Notes: generated by a model from the letters alone, not told the origin. A DNA stretch of 64,000 nt from SYFY01 sp041752315 (GCA_041752315.1 JBGSHJ010000011.1:1-64000), one strand, 5' to 3'. Counted from the stretch's first letter, positions 30,900-41,064 are shown. A program made the numbers and translations.

Positions 30900-33597
30900 A
30901 CGGCGAACGCTGCCCCTGAGTGAATCACTGCATCAGCGAGGCTTCCAGCGTTGTGTCGAGCTTGGACTGCCAACCACGCCGGGGTTGATCCGCACCCTGG
31001 CGCTCTCCCGTTTTGCCTCGCATGTTGCAGGTGTTGAACCGGATTGGGTGAGGCAGTCGCTGGCCGCCTTTGACAAGCCACTCAACGTCGACGGGATCCT
31101 GCACACTGTCACGCAGTCGCTGGACGGGGCTGTCGACATCACGTCGGTGAAACGAATCTTGCGAAAGGCTCGCAATTGCGCCCAGTTCCATCTTGTCCAT
31201 CGTCACATCGAAGGCACTGGTGATTACCCGGAAGTGGTTGCATCGGCGTCGGCGCTCGCGGATACGCTGATCGATGCCGCACTTGACTGGTGCCATCGCA
31301 CCCTGGTGGCGACCCGGGGATTTGGCTCGCCCATGGGTGAGTCTGGTGAGCCCATGCGACTGGCAGTGCTTGCGCTTGGCAAACTGGGTGCACGCGAGCT
31401 CAATCTCTCCTCGGATGTTGATCTGGTGCTCGTCTACCCGGAGAGCGGCACCACCTCTGAAGGCAAGACATGCCAGCAGTTTTTTGTTCGCCTGGCACAG
31501 ATGCTGGTAGATGTCCTCGACCCGGTGACTGCGGATGGTTTTGTCTACCGAACCGATCTGCGCCTGCGGCCATGGGGAGAGAGCGGGCCACTGGTAATGC
31601 ACTTTGATGCCATGGAGGCGTACTTCGAAACCCAGGGCCGGGACTGGGAGCGTTATGCGTTCATCAAGGCTCGGCCCTGTGCAGGCGATCGAGTGGCTGG
31701 TGAGCAGATGCTGAGCCGGCTCGTGCCGTTTGTGTTTCGACGTTATCTTGATTTTGGCGCGGTCCAGTCGCTGCGTGAAATGAAGGCACGCATCCGGGCA
31801 GAAGAGCCCGGTCCGAACAACATCAAGCTCGGCGCTGGTGGCATTCGAGAAATCGAGTTTGGCGTGCAGGTCATGCAACTGGTCTGGGGTGGACGTCAGC
31901 ATTCGTGTCGACAGCCGGTACTGCTGGACGTACTGCCGGAACTGGCCAGGCTTGGGCATGTCGATCCAGGCGCGCTGGATGGACTGCGACGCGCTTACGT
32001 GTTTCTGCGCGATCTTGAACACAGCCTGCAGGCGGTCGCGGATCAGCAGACACAAACGATTCCGGACGATCCTTTCGAGCAGGCGCTCATCGCCGCCATC
32101 ATGGATTTCGCCGACTGGCCCGGTCTGATGACCGTGCTGGATGAACACAGATCCTGTGTGCTGGCTTTTTTCAACGGGGTGATTGCCCCGACCGGTGCGA
32201 CGTCGGTGGTCGTGCCGTGGGATGTGATAGAAACGACTCTGGCCTCTTTTGCACTTGGGGAGCCAGCTATCGCGGCGCAGGAACTCAACGCGCTCAAATC
32301 GGCACGGGACCGATCCAGTGTTGGCCACGAAGGGCGCGAGCGCCTCGATATGCTGATGCCTGCGCTGCTTGCAGACCTGCGTGGTCGACACGATGCCGGA
32401 TCGATGCTGACACGACTGGTGCCGATCCTTCGCTCGGTGCTGCGGCGCTCGGCCTATCTTGCCCTGCTGTACGAAAATCCGTCGGCACGTCGAATGCTGA
32501 TCGATCTGGTGGGGCGGAGTCGATGGGTCGCTGAACGACTCTGCACCCATCCCATGCACATGGATGCGCTGCTTGATGACCGGGGCATCGATGAATTGCC
32601 AAGCACCGGGGTGCTGCGGGAGGCGATTGCGCAGCGTCTGGCGCTGGCAAAACCGGGTGATGCCGAGCGCCGGCTGGATATCCTGCGCGAGTTTCGTGAG
32701 CAATACGGCTTTCGGATCGCCGTTGCGGAACTGCGTGAACGTCTGCCATTGATGCGCATCAGCGACTACTACACCTTCCTCGCCGAGGCGCTCCTGCAGG
32801 AGGCGCTGGAAATGGCGTGGCAGGATTGTGAAGGGCCTCCCGAGCGCCCTTTCATCATCATCGGTTATGGCAAGCTGGGTGGGCTGGAACTCGGGCCGGA
32901 CTCGGACCTCGATCTTGTCTTTCTGCATGATTTTGAAGCGGAGCAGGCGCCAATGTTGCAGCGGCTGGCCCGGCGGCTTCTGCACATCCTTACCGCTAAC
33001 ACGTACCTCGGAGCGCTGTATCCCATCGATACCCGACTGCGACCCTCGGGCAATGCCGGCACCATGGTCACGAGTCTGGCCGGCTTTGTGGGCTATCAGG
33101 AAAATCGGGCCTGGACCTGGGAACAGCAGGCGCTGGTGCGGACCCGCTGCGTTGCGGGTGACAGCCGATTGCGCGCACGCTTCGAAGCCGTCCGGCTCGA
33201 TCTGCTGTGCCGGGTGCGGGATCGGGAGGCGTTGAAGCGTGAGGTGGTTGCCATGCGGGCGCGCATGCAAAGCCACCAGCAGGCCGAGGCGGATCTCAAG
33301 CGCAGCGCTGGCGGTATCGTCGATATTGAATTTATGGTGCAATACCTCGTCCTTGCGCACGCCCATGAACACCCGCAACTCGCTGAATTTCCGGACAATG
33401 TCCGAATTCTCGAAGTGGCGTCCGCATGTGGGGTGCTGCCACCGACCACTGCGAGTGCACTGACGGAGGCCTATCTCGCATTGCGCGCAGAGGCGCATCG
33501 ACGGGCCCTGGACCTGCCGGATCGGGATCGTGCTGCTCGCCTGCTGCGCGATCATGAAGAAGTGGTCAGGGGTACCTGGAACAGTTTGTTCGCCTGA
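30892..33597 (+). CDS. glnE: Bifunctional glutamine synthetase adenylyltransferase/adenylyl-removing enzyme
   Basis: The 901-residue protein controls glutamine synthetase by adding or removing AMP in response to PII signalling. Two nucleotidyltransferase domains are visible. The N-terminal removase domain has LGKLGARELNLSSDVDLVLV, and the C-terminal transferase domain has GKLGGLELGPDSDLDLVFL. Each is followed by a helical domain (for example GAGGIREIEFGVQVMQLVWG and SAGGIVDIEFMVQYLVLAHA). The ATG at 30892 lies eight bases inside the pilB-like gene; an earlier in-frame start at 30862 is deeper inside it. Confidence 0.97.
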   Translation: MVERRTLPLSESLHQRGFQRCVELGLPTTPGLIRTLALSRFASHVAGVEPDWVRQSLAAFDKPLNVDGILHTVTQSLDGAVDITSVKRILRKARNCAQFHLVHRHIEGTGDYPEVVASASALADTLIDAALDWCHRTLVATRGFGSPMGESGEPMRLAVLALGKLGARELNLSSDVDLVLVYPESGTTSEGKTCQQFFVRLAQMLVDVLDPVTADGFVYRTDLRLRPWGESGPLVMHFDAMEAYFETQGRDWERYAFIKARPCAGDRVAGEQMLSRLVPFVFRRYLDFGAVQSLREMKARIRAEEPGPNNIKLGAGGIREIEFGVQVMQLVWGGRQHSCRQPVLLDVLPELARLGHVDPGALDGLRRAYVFLRDLEHSLQAVADQQTQTIPDDPFEQALIAAIMDFADWPGLMTVLDEHRSCVLAFFNGVIAPTGATSVVVPWDVIETTLASFALGEPAIAAQELNALKSARDRSSVGHEGRERLDMLMPALLADLRGRHDAGSMLTRLVPILRSVLRRSAYLALLYENPSARRMLIDLVGRSRWVAERLCTHPMHMDALLDDRGIDELPSTGVLREAIAQRLALAKPGDAERRLDILREFREQYGFRIAVAELRERLPLMRISDYYTFLAEALLQEALEMAWQDCEGPPERPFIIIGYGKLGGLELGPDSDLDLVFLHDFEAEQAPMLQRLARRLLHILTANTYLGALYPIDTRLRPSGNAGTMVTSLAGFVGYQENRAWTWEQQALVRTRCVAGDSRLRARFEAVRLDLLCRVRDREALKREVVAMRARMQSHQQAEADLKRSAGGIVDIEFMVQYLVLAHAHEHPQLAEFPDNVRILEVASACGVLPPTTASALTEAYLALRAEAHRRALDLPDRDRAARLLRDHEEVVRGTWNSLFA

Positions 33598-33671
33598 GCT
33601 GCTGGCGTCCGCGGGGACCGGCTTCGCTGGTACAAGCTGCCATCATCAATACTGAACGAGAAATTTGCACG

Positions 33672-34604
33672 ATGACTCAGCCGAATTTTGCCGACCGGGA
33701 TGGTTTCATCTGGCAGGACGGAAAACTGGTGCCCTGGCGGGATGCCAAGGTGCATGTCCTGACCCATTCACTCCATTACGGCGTAGGTGTATTCGAAGGT
33801 GTGCGGTGTTACGACACGGCGCATGGTCCGCAGGTGTTTCGACTGAACGAACACACCGATCGACTGTTCAAGTCGGCACACATTCTCGGACTGAAGATTC
33901 CGTACACGCAGGACGAAATCAACCAGGCACACTGCGAAGTGTTGCGAGCCAACGTCCTGAAAGAAGGGTATCTGCGTCCGCTGGTCTTTCTGGGTAGCGA
34001 AGCCATGGGCCTGCGCGCCCAGGGCCTGTCCGTGCGTACGGCCATTGCCGCATGGGAATGGCCCAACTACATGGATCCGGACTCTCGCGAACGTGGCATC
34101 AAGGTGCGCACGTCGTCATACACACGGCATCACGTCAATATCACCATGTGCAAGGCTAAGGCCATCGGCAACTACACCAATTCGATTCTGGCATTGCACG
34201 AAGCGCTTGAGTCCGGTTGTGATGAAGCCATGCTGCTCGACCCGGAAGGCTGCGTTGCCGAAGGCAGTGGGGAGAATATTTTCATTATCCGCAACGGGGT
34301 TCTGCACACCCCGGAGCTCACTTCCTGCCTGGATGGCATCACCCGCAACACCGTGTTCACGCTGGCGCATGAGGCGGGCCTGGAAGTGCGCGAACGGCGG
34401 ATCACGCGCGACGAGGTGTATATCGCCGATGAGGCTTTTTTTACCGGCACCGCAGCGGAGGTTCTGCCGATTCGGGAGGTCGACGGGCGCCAGATTGGCA
34501 GTGGACGGCGCGGTCCGATCACCGAACAGCTGCAGACCGCCTATTTCGACCAGGTACGGGGCAAGGTGTCGGCTCATCCGGAGTGGCACACAGCGGTCGG
34601 TTGA
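33672..34604 (+). CDS. ilvE: Branched-chain amino acid aminotransferase
   Basis: The 310-residue fold-type IV PLP enzyme performs the last transamination in valine, leucine and isoleucine synthesis. Motifs include SLHYGVGVFEGVRCY, the likely PLP-lysine region CKAKAIGNYTNSILA, EGCVAEGSGENIFIIRNGV, SCLDGITRNTVFTLA and ADEAFFTGTAAEVLPIREVD. A short AGAAAT segment before the ATG is a weak ribosome-binding site. It lies between glnE and waaF, an arrangement also known in Pseudomonas. Confidence 0.97.
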   Translation: MTQPNFADRDGFIWQDGKLVPWRDAKVHVLTHSLHYGVGVFEGVRCYDTAHGPQVFRLNEHTDRLFKSAHILGLKIPYTQDEINQAHCEVLRANVLKEGYLRPLVFLGSEAMGLRAQGLSVRTAIAAWEWPNYMDPDSRERGIKVRTSSYTRHHVNITMCKAKAIGNYTNSILALHEALESGCDEAMLLDPEGCVAEGSGENIFIIRNGVLHTPELTSCLDGITRNTVFTLAHEAGLEVRERRITRDEVYIADEAFFTGTAAEVLPIREVDGRQIGSGRRGPITEQLQTAYFDQVRGKVSAHPEWHTAVG

Positions 34605-34647
34605 TCGGCTCATGCGTGGTCAGGGATCACCACGTCAGTCTCTGCCG

Positions 34648-35643
34648 ATGCGTGTGCTGATCGTCGCCCCGGCGTGGGTTGGTGACATGGTCATGGCGCA
34701 CAGCCTGGTGCAGGTCCTGCACGCCGACCACCCGGATTGCGAGATACACATGCTCGCCCCGAAATCGACCGCCGTGCTGGCGACACGCATGCCCGGCGTA
34801 ACCCGTGTGCACGTCCTTGATGTCGGTCATGGTGAATTGGGAGCTCGCAAACGTTGGCGTGCAGGGCGAGCGATGAAGGCGCTTCGATTTGCGCAGGCGA
34901 TCGTGTTGCCCAACAGCCTGAAATCTGCATGGGTTCCCTGGCTTGCCCGCATCCCGAAACGGTCAGGCTGGCTTGGCGAGAGTCGATACGGGTTGCTGAA
35001 TGATCATCGTCATCTCGACAAGCAGGCGTACGCACTGCAGGTCGAGCGTTTCACGGCGCTCGCCCGCGCCCCGGGTCGGTCGTTGCCGTCACCGATGCCG
35101 AAACCTCGTCTGCTGGCTGATGCCGGGGAGGCCAGCAGTCTGGTCAGGCAGCTCGGGCTGACTCTCGACAGGGCGGTCACGATACTGTGCCCTGGAGCGG
35201 AATTCGGGCCTTCCAAACGATGGCCGGAACAGCATTATTCGACGGTGGCAACGCACATCGTCAATTCCGGTGGGCAAGTCTGGATACTCGGCTCGACAAA
35301 GGATGCACCCGTTGGCGAGAGCATCGCAGGACAGGTCGACGATCCTTGCGTGCATCAGCTGGCGGGCAGAACAACCCTCGAGAACGCCATCGATCTGATG
35401 TCACTGGCGCAACGGGTGATCAGCAACGACTCCGGCCTGATGCATGTCGCTGCGGCGCTCGATCTGCCGTTGATTGCCTTGTATGGCTCGACCTCACCCG
35501 ACTTTACTCCACCGATGTCCGGGCGCGCTCAAATCCTGCGCCTTGGTCTGCCGTGCAGTCCCTGTTTTGCGCGAGAGTGTCCCCTTGGCCATCTGGATTG
35601 CCTGCGCAAACTGGATCCTGTTCAGGTGATCAACCGATTATGA
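34648..35643 (+). CDS. waaF: LPS heptosyltransferase II
   Basis: The 331-residue GT9 enzyme adds the second heptose to the LPS inner core from ADP-heptose on the cytosolic face of the inner membrane. Visible features: the N-terminal Rossmann start RVLIVAPAWVGDMVMAHSL, the middle block CPGAEFGPSKRWPEQHY, and the nucleotide-binding block VISNDSGLMHVAAALDLP with ALYGSTSPDFTPP. The ATG at 34648 gives the standard start; an in-frame ATG at 34612 would add 12 residues. It overlaps waaC by four bases (ATGA at 35640). Confidence 0.96.
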   Translation: MRVLIVAPAWVGDMVMAHSLVQVLHADHPDCEIHMLAPKSTAVLATRMPGVTRVHVLDVGHGELGARKRWRAGRAMKALRFAQAIVLPNSLKSAWVPWLARIPKRSGWLGESRYGLLNDHRHLDKQAYALQVERFTALARAPGRSLPSPMPKPRLLADAGEASSLVRQLGLTLDRAVTILCPGAEFGPSKRWPEQHYSTVATHIVNSGGQVWILGSTKDAPVGESIAGQVDDPCVHQLAGRTTLENAIDLMSLAQRVISNDSGLMHVAAALDLPLIALYGSTSPDFTPPMSGRAQILRLGLPCSPCFARECPLGHLDCLRKLDPVQVINRL

Positions 35644-36674
35644 CCACGGCGCTGCTCATCAAGATGTCATCGCTTGGCGATGTCATTCATACCCTGCCTG
35701 CCGTGACCGATGCGGCGCTGACCGGTGTCACCTTTGATTGGGTGGTCGAAGAAGCGTTTGCACCGATCGCCGCCCTTCATCCGGCCGTGCGAAACGTCAT
35801 ACCGATAGCCTGGCGACGATGGCGTCGCAACCTGCGCGCAGGCTGGATCGAGATGCAGGACTTCTACGGTCGGCTGAGAGGTGAGCAGTACGATGTGATA
35901 CTGGATTCCCAGGGGCTGGCCAAAAGCTGGGTGGTCAGCAGGGTTGCCCATGGTGAACGACGGGGGGGCTTCGCAGCAGATTCTGCTCGCGAGCCTATCG
36001 CTGCGTTCCTGCTCGACAAGGCCATGCACGTGCAGAAGGGGTTGCATGCCATCGACCGCCAGCGACAGCTGTTTGCGCAGATGTTTGGGTATGTGCAACC
36101 AGCCGGGTTCACCTACGGAATTGGTCGACGTCACGTTGATGTCGGCGGCGAAGCAGGGCGAAAGACCGAGCGGACCTGCCTGATCCTGCACGGGACGACC
36201 TGGTCATCAAAACACTACCCGGAATCTCTGTGGCAGGAACTGATCAGCCTGGCCAGGGCAGATGGCTTCAACGTCGCGCTGACGTGGGGAAATGAAGCAG
36301 AGCGCAAGCGCGCTGGTCAGTTGGCCGCGGCCGGTGCAACCATCTGGCCACACCGTTCGCTGGCTGACCTGACGGCAGCCATGGCAGAGGTCTCGCTCGT
36401 GATTGGTGTGGATTCCGGCTTGACACACCTCGCTGCTGCCCTGGATATTCCGACCATTGCGTTGTATGGCAGCACCCAGCCCCTGTTGACGGGGGTGCGT
36501 GGGCACCACGCCGAAAGCCTTGCAGCCGTGTTCGCCTGTGCGCCATGTCAAAAACCTGACTGCAAGTTCGAGAAAAACAGGGCAGCGCACACTCTCATGC
36601 CACCCTGTTATGGCTCGCTGCCTGCCGCACTGGTCTGGCAGGCAGCCAGGCGCCAGTTGATCAAAGTGTCATGA
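35640..36674 (+). CDS. waaC: LPS heptosyltransferase I
   Basis: The 344-residue GT9 enzyme adds the first heptose to Kdo-lipid A. The N-terminus ALLIKMSSLGDVIHTLPAV is diagnostic, with the acceptor/catalytic Asp region SSLGD. Other blocks are DVILDSQGLAKSW, LILHGTTWSSKHYPE and VIGVDSGLTHLAAALDIP. It overlaps waaF upstream and waaG downstream (both ATGA), so the three transferases are translationally coupled. Confidence 0.95.
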   Translation: MTTALLIKMSSLGDVIHTLPAVTDAALTGVTFDWVVEEAFAPIAALHPAVRNVIPIAWRRWRRNLRAGWIEMQDFYGRLRGEQYDVILDSQGLAKSWVVSRVAHGERRGGFAADSAREPIAAFLLDKAMHVQKGLHAIDRQRQLFAQMFGYVQPAGFTYGIGRRHVDVGGEAGRKTERTCLILHGTTWSSKHYPESLWQELISLARADGFNVALTWGNEAERKRAGQLAAAGATIWPHRSLADLTAAMAEVSLVIGVDSGLTHLAAALDIPTIALYGSTQPLLTGVRGHHAESLAAVFACAPCQKPDCKFEKNRAAHTLMPPCYGSLPAALVWQAARRQLIKVS

Positions 36675-37858
36675 TCCTCGGGTTCTCCATCTTCAAGTAC
36701 TTCCCTTTTGGCGGAGTACAGCGTGACCTCATGAAGCTGGTGCGTGGTTGCCTGGATGCCGGGCACGAGGTCCGCATCTATGTGATCCGATGGCAGGGCG
36801 CCATTCCCGATGGTGTGGATGTTCGCAAGGCGCCGGTCAAGGCATGGACCAATCATCGCCTGTACGAACGTTTTGCCGACTGGGTAGCGATTGACGTGTT
36901 GCGGGATCCTGTCGATCTGCTGGTTGGCATGAACAAGATGCCGGGGATCGACGTGTACTACGCGGCCGATTCGTGTTTTGCAGACAAGGCACTGAACCAG
37001 CGGGGCATGCTGTACCGCCTGACACCTCGCTATAGGAGCTTTCGAGCTGCCGAGCATGCTGTCTTTGCACCGGAAGCCGATACCCGGATTCTCACCATCT
37101 CCGATCTTCACACCCCCTCGTTCCGTCGTTACTACGGAACGCCTCCAGAGCGATTTCACCGACTTCCTCCGGGTATCGAAAGGGATAGAAGGGCACCGTC
37201 GGATGCAGGTGAGAGGTTGCGTCGGCGCCAGATCAAACGCACGGAACTCGGTTTGGCCGAGGAGACTTCGCTCCTGCTCTTCATCGGCAGCGGATTCATC
37301 AAGAAAGGACTCGACCGTGTGCTGCGCGCACTCAAGTCATTGCCACCTGCCGCCTACGGTCGAACCCGATTGATGGTGGTTGGCAAGGACAATGCCGATC
37401 CGTTCCGTCGTCTGGCGATTCGACTGGGTGTGGCCGAACTTGTGCAGTTTTTTCCGGAGGGCCGCGATGATGTACCGGACCTGCTGTTGGCCGGGGACGC
37501 TCTGGTACTGCCGGCGTACGACGAAGCGGCCGGTATGGTGATACTCGAAGCCATGATTGCAGGATTGCCGGTGTTGACCACTGAAAACTGTGGGTATGCC
37601 CACTTTGTCAGCTCGAGCGGTGCCGGTATCGTTACGCCCATGCCATTCCAGCAATCCAGATTCGAGCAGGATCTGCTGCAGATACTCGATACTGACAAGG
37701 CGATGCAATGGAGCCAGGCGGGTCTTGCGCTTGGCGCGAACGAGTCGATCTATCAGATGGTGCCGGTCGCCGTACAGCTGTTCGAAAAATTTGCCCGGCA
37801 CAGGCAGCGTCGAGCGGCGTCTGCAGACAGTCGGGAACAGGCCAGGTCAGTGGTGTGA
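36671..37858 (+). CDS. waaG: LPS core glucosyltransferase, WaaG-like (GT4)
   Basis: The 395-residue protein has the WaaG N-terminus (SIFKYFPFGGVQRDLMKLVR), VYYAADSCFADKAL, a mid-region with ERFHRLPPGIERDRR, the donor-binding half (LLLFIGSGFIKKGLDRVLRA) and the GT4 C-terminal signature DALVLPAYDEAAGMVILEAM. WaaG transfers glucose (or a related hexose) to heptose II of the core. The gene overlaps the waaC stop in ATGA. The exact sugar donor cannot be read from sequence. Confidence 0.95.
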   Translation: MILGFSIFKYFPFGGVQRDLMKLVRGCLDAGHEVRIYVIRWQGAIPDGVDVRKAPVKAWTNHRLYERFADWVAIDVLRDPVDLLVGMNKMPGIDVYYAADSCFADKALNQRGMLYRLTPRYRSFRAAEHAVFAPEADTRILTISDLHTPSFRRYYGTPPERFHRLPPGIERDRRAPSDAGERLRRRQIKRTELGLAEETSLLLFIGSGFIKKGLDRVLRALKSLPPAAYGRTRLMVVGKDNADPFRRLAIRLGVAELVQFFPEGRDDVPDLLLAGDALVLPAYDEAAGMVILEAMIAGLPVLTTENCGYAHFVSSSGAGIVTPMPFQQSRFEQDLLQILDTDKAMQWSQAGLALGANESIYQMVPVAVQLFEKFARHRQRRAASADSREQARSVV

Positions 37859-37865
37859 ACGGAAG

Positions 37866-39233
37866 ATGACTCGATCGCTGACCGTTCGTGAACTGCAAGC
37901 GTCATCGCACGAACTGCAGGCACCCTTCAACCTCGTGCTGGACGATGGTTCATTCACCGTCGTCGAGATCCTTCGACATCTGCCAGGTCGCCGCCTCACC
38001 GCTTCAGTGGCCGACCCGGCGCGAGGTGAAGGTGTGCTGAAGCTGTTTGTTGGCAGGCGGGCCCTGCGTGACTGGCAGCGGGCGCGCCGTGGGCAGGAGG
38101 CGTTCAAACAGGCCGGGGTGAGAACCACGCCTGTCGTTACACAAAACGCGGGTGATGCGCCGTGGCTGCTGTTTGCCCGGCTGGTTGGCACCCGACACGC
38201 CGATGCGGCTGATGTTCAGCAACTGGCCGCCATACTCGGTCGCCTGCATCAGGCTGGTTATTCGCACACCGATCTTCATGTCGGCAATTTTCTGCGTGAC
38301 CCGGATGGGATCATTCACTGCATCGATGGGGATGCCATCGTGCCCCGCGCTTACTCGATCGAAGGTGGATTGCCGGAGCTTGCAATCCTGCTGGCACAAT
38401 TCCCGGTAAGTCAGCGACCGGATGTGGAGGCAAGTCTGGCCGCGTATCTGAATGAGCGTCATGCACCACCAGACTCGCGGCTCACGCAGAAACTGGATGC
38501 TGCGTTACGGGCAGCGATGCACCGACGTGTCCAGCACTACCTGGCCAAGGCCATGCGAGACTGTACCGACTTTGTGACCGGCAGATCAGCAACGTCCCGC
38601 TCGGTTGCCCGACGCGAAACTGCATCTCTGTTCGATCAGTTCGCGGCCGAACCGGATCGGTGGTTTCAGTCCGGTGGAAGTGCACTCAAACTCGGCAACA
38701 GTGCAACCGTTGTCCAGGTTGTCATCGGCGGTGTCACGCTGGTTGCAAAACGCTACAACATCACCGGGATCCTTCAACGTCTGCGACGCGTCTTCAAACG
38801 GCGCGGCAGGGACGCCTGGCGCAATGGTCTATGGCTTGCGTTCCTGGGCATACCCACGGCAAGACCACTGGGCCTGCTGGAGACCGGGCCACGCTGGTGG
38901 CCGGGGCCGGCGTATGTACTGATGGAGCACCTGGGCGGTCGGGATCTCGCCTCGCTGACCAGCAGTGGCGTGATCGACCGGTTCACGGTCCAGGAACTCT
39001 CCGATATCGTTTGCTGGTTTCGGATGGCCGGGTTGTCACATGGTGACTTCAAATCCACCAACTTCGTACTTCACGAAGGTCGCCTGCACGTGATCGATGT
39101 TGATGCAGTTCAGGCAGGCCCGCAGCGGGACGACATCGTGCGACTGCTTGCCAATTGGCCGGTGGGCTCTCCGGTTCGTGCCTCCGTGCGGGATGCTCTG
39201 CTGGCAGCCGGTATTCCGGTTGATGCAGCGTGA
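37866..39233 (+). CDS. Two-domain LPS core kinase-like protein
   Basis: The 455-residue protein contains two kinase-like halves. The first (about 1-210) has EGVLKLFVGRRALRDW as Lys strand, the catalytic loop GYSHTDLHVGNFL and the metal loop HCIDGDAI. The second (about 255-450) repeats the order with TLVAKRYNI, LSHGDFKSTNFVL and HVIDVDAV. Both halves keep the H-x-D...N and D-x-D residues, so both could be active. LPS heptose kinases such as WaaP, WapP and WapQ are normally separate one-domain proteins. ATG at 37866 lies eight bases after the waaG stop, with GGAAG upstream. Confidence 0.88.
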   Translation: MTRSLTVRELQASSHELQAPFNLVLDDGSFTVVEILRHLPGRRLTASVADPARGEGVLKLFVGRRALRDWQRARRGQEAFKQAGVRTTPVVTQNAGDAPWLLFARLVGTRHADAADVQQLAAILGRLHQAGYSHTDLHVGNFLRDPDGIIHCIDGDAIVPRAYSIEGGLPELAILLAQFPVSQRPDVEASLAAYLNERHAPPDSRLTQKLDAALRAAMHRRVQHYLAKAMRDCTDFVTGRSATSRSVARRETASLFDQFAAEPDRWFQSGGSALKLGNSATVVQVVIGGVTLVAKRYNITGILQRLRRVFKRRGRDAWRNGLWLAFLGIPTARPLGLLETGPRWWPGPAYVLMEHLGGRDLASLTSSGVIDRFTVQELSDIVCWFRMAGLSHGDFKSTNFVLHEGRLHVIDVDAVQAGPQRDDIVRLLANWPVGSPVRASVRDALLAAGIPVDAA

Positions 39234-39333
39234 TGGCGCCTGCGTCAATGACCACGTCCGGGTTGCCGATACCTTCACGCCCGTTCCTGCACACCCGGTA
39301 TAGTGCGCGCACACAATCGCGCATGAGCACGTC

Positions 39334-41064
39334 TTGATCATTCTCGGTCTGTCCGGTGCCCTCGGTCATGATGCCTCGGCTGCGTTGGTGGCCGATGGCG
39401 AGATCGTGGCAGCGGCGGAAGAAGAACGTTTCATTCGCGACAAGCATGCCAAAGGCAGGATGCCGATCGAGGCCGCCAGGTTTTGTCTGCAGCAGGCCGG
39501 CATCAATCCCGGCGACGTCGATGCGGTCGCTTTCCCCTATGCACCGATCTCCCTGTTCTCACCGGCACGCTGGCACTATGCCAAACGCCACTGGTATGCA
39601 CCGGATCGGGCGCTTGATGCCATCTTCAACGGCAATCGACGTTTCAGGCGCAATCGCAACCATGTGCTGGACGCCGGCAGAACGCTGGGGATTGACTGGG
39701 CGCGTACAAGGTTCGTACCGGTTGAGCATCACCTTTCGCATGCGTCGAGTGCCTATCATCTGTCCGGTTTCAAGGAGAGGACCGCCATCCTTGGCGTCGA
39801 CGGCAAGGGTGAGTACGCCACGACCTTTTTTGGCTACGGTGAAAAAGGTCGTATCCACCGAATCAAGGAATTCTACGATCCGGACTCGCTGGCTGGAGCC
39901 TACGGCGCGATCACCGAGTTCCTCGGCTTCGAGATGCTGGATGGTGAATACAAGGTGATGGGAATGGCGCCCTTTGGTGATCCGGATCGTCATGACCTGA
40001 GCCGAATCCTGCCGATCACGGCCGATGGCTTCGAGGCGGACACGCGCCTGATCAATACCGTCGGACTGCGGCGTTACAAGGAAAACGGATCGGGTTTCTA
40101 CTTCAGCCAGGCGCTGGTTGACTGGCTCGGACCACGTCGTGTCGGGGACGCGGCCGACGAGCCCTATATCCATTATGCGGCGGCGATGCAGAAGCTGTTC
40201 GAAGAGCGGTGCCTTGAACTGCTTGAACGTTACCTGGGCGACACGCTGCGCGAGACCGGGTTGCTTGCGTTTGCCGGTGGTGGTGCGCTCAACGTGAAGC
40301 TCAATCAGCGTATCGTCGCGCTGCCGCATGTTCGTGAACTGTTTGTGCAACCGGCATCGGGAGATTCCGGCACGGCGCTGGGAGCGGCGACGTTTGTGGC
40401 CGCGCAGGCGGGCGAGTGTCCGCCAAGAATGCGCCATGCCTACCTCGGCCCCGCTTATGACGACGATCAGATTCTCGTGGCTGTAAAAGCCTTCGGGTCG
40501 CGGGTCCACTGCGCGCGGGACAACAGGATCGTCGACACAACGGCCGATCTGCTCGCTGCGGGCAACCCCGTGGCATGGTTCCAGGGCAGGATGGAATTCG
40601 GACCCCGCGCGCTGGGCAATCGTTCCATCCTGGGCAGTCCGTCAGCACCCGGTATCGCTGACCGCATCAACGAGCAGATCAAGTTCCGTGAGCGCTGGCG
40701 CCCGTTCTGCCCCAGTGTACTGGATCGTGTTGCTGCCAAGATCATCCAGACGGATCACCCTGCGCCCTACATGACCATCACCTTCGACGTGGCACCGGAG
40801 TGGAAAGACCGTATTCCGGAAGTGGTTCATGCCGATGGGACGGCCCGGGTGCAGGTTGTCGAACAGGATACCAATCCGCGTTATTACGCATTGCTCGAGG
40901 CGCTTGAACAGCGAACGGGCAATGCAGTGGTGCTCAACACGTCGCTCAACCGACGGGGTGAGCCCATGGTGTGCTCGCCCACCGACGCCCTGAACATGTT
41001 CGTCGGGTGCGATCTCGAGTATCTGGTTCTTGGCGACTATCTGGTCACCAAAACCGATGTCTGA
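39334..41064 (+). CDS. NodU/CmcH-family carbamoyltransferase
   Basis: The 576-residue enzyme has the N-terminal ASKHA-type domain (LGLSGALGHDASAALV, AAAEEERFIRDKHAKG), the metal-binding HHLSHASSAYHLSGF, and GEYKVMGMAPFGDP. The YrdC-like C-terminal domain shows GRMEFGPRALGNRSILG, KFRERWRPFCPSV and VLNTSLNRRGEPMV. These enzymes transfer a carbamoyl group from carbamoyl phosphate to a sugar hydroxyl. In this locus, as with the carbamoyltransferase in the Pseudomonas core cluster, the likely acceptor is a core heptose. The start is TTG at 39334; the ribosome-binding site is weak. It overlaps the next glycosyltransferase gene by eight bases. Confidence 0.92.
   Translation: MIILGLSGALGHDASAALVADGEIVAAAEEERFIRDKHAKGRMPIEAARFCLQQAGINPGDVDAVAFPYAPISLFSPARWHYAKRHWYAPDRALDAIFNGNRRFRRNRNHVLDAGRTLGIDWARTRFVPVEHHLSHASSAYHLSGFKERTAILGVDGKGEYATTFFGYGEKGRIHRIKEFYDPDSLAGAYGAITEFLGFEMLDGEYKVMGMAPFGDPDRHDLSRILPITADGFEADTRLINTVGLRRYKENGSGFYFSQALVDWLGPRRVGDAADEPYIHYAAAMQKLFEERCLELLERYLGDTLRETGLLAFAGGGALNVKLNQRIVALPHVRELFVQPASGDSGTALGAATFVAAQAGECPPRMRHAYLGPAYDDDQILVAVKAFGSRVHCARDNRIVDTTADLLAAGNPVAWFQGRMEFGPRALGNRSILGSPSAPGIADRINEQIKFRERWRPFCPSVLDRVAAKIIQTDHPAPYMTITFDVAPEWKDRIPEVVHADGTARVQVVEQDTNPRYYALLEALEQRTGNAVVLNTSLNRRGEPMVCSPTDALNMFVGCDLEYLVLGDYLVTKTDV

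Noticed and set aside
30925..33555. An 876-codon open frame on the minus strand opposite glnE
   Set aside because: It lies wholly antisense to a clear GlnE, has no recognisable domain, and its composition is that of a complementary-strand shadow in GC-rich coding DNA.
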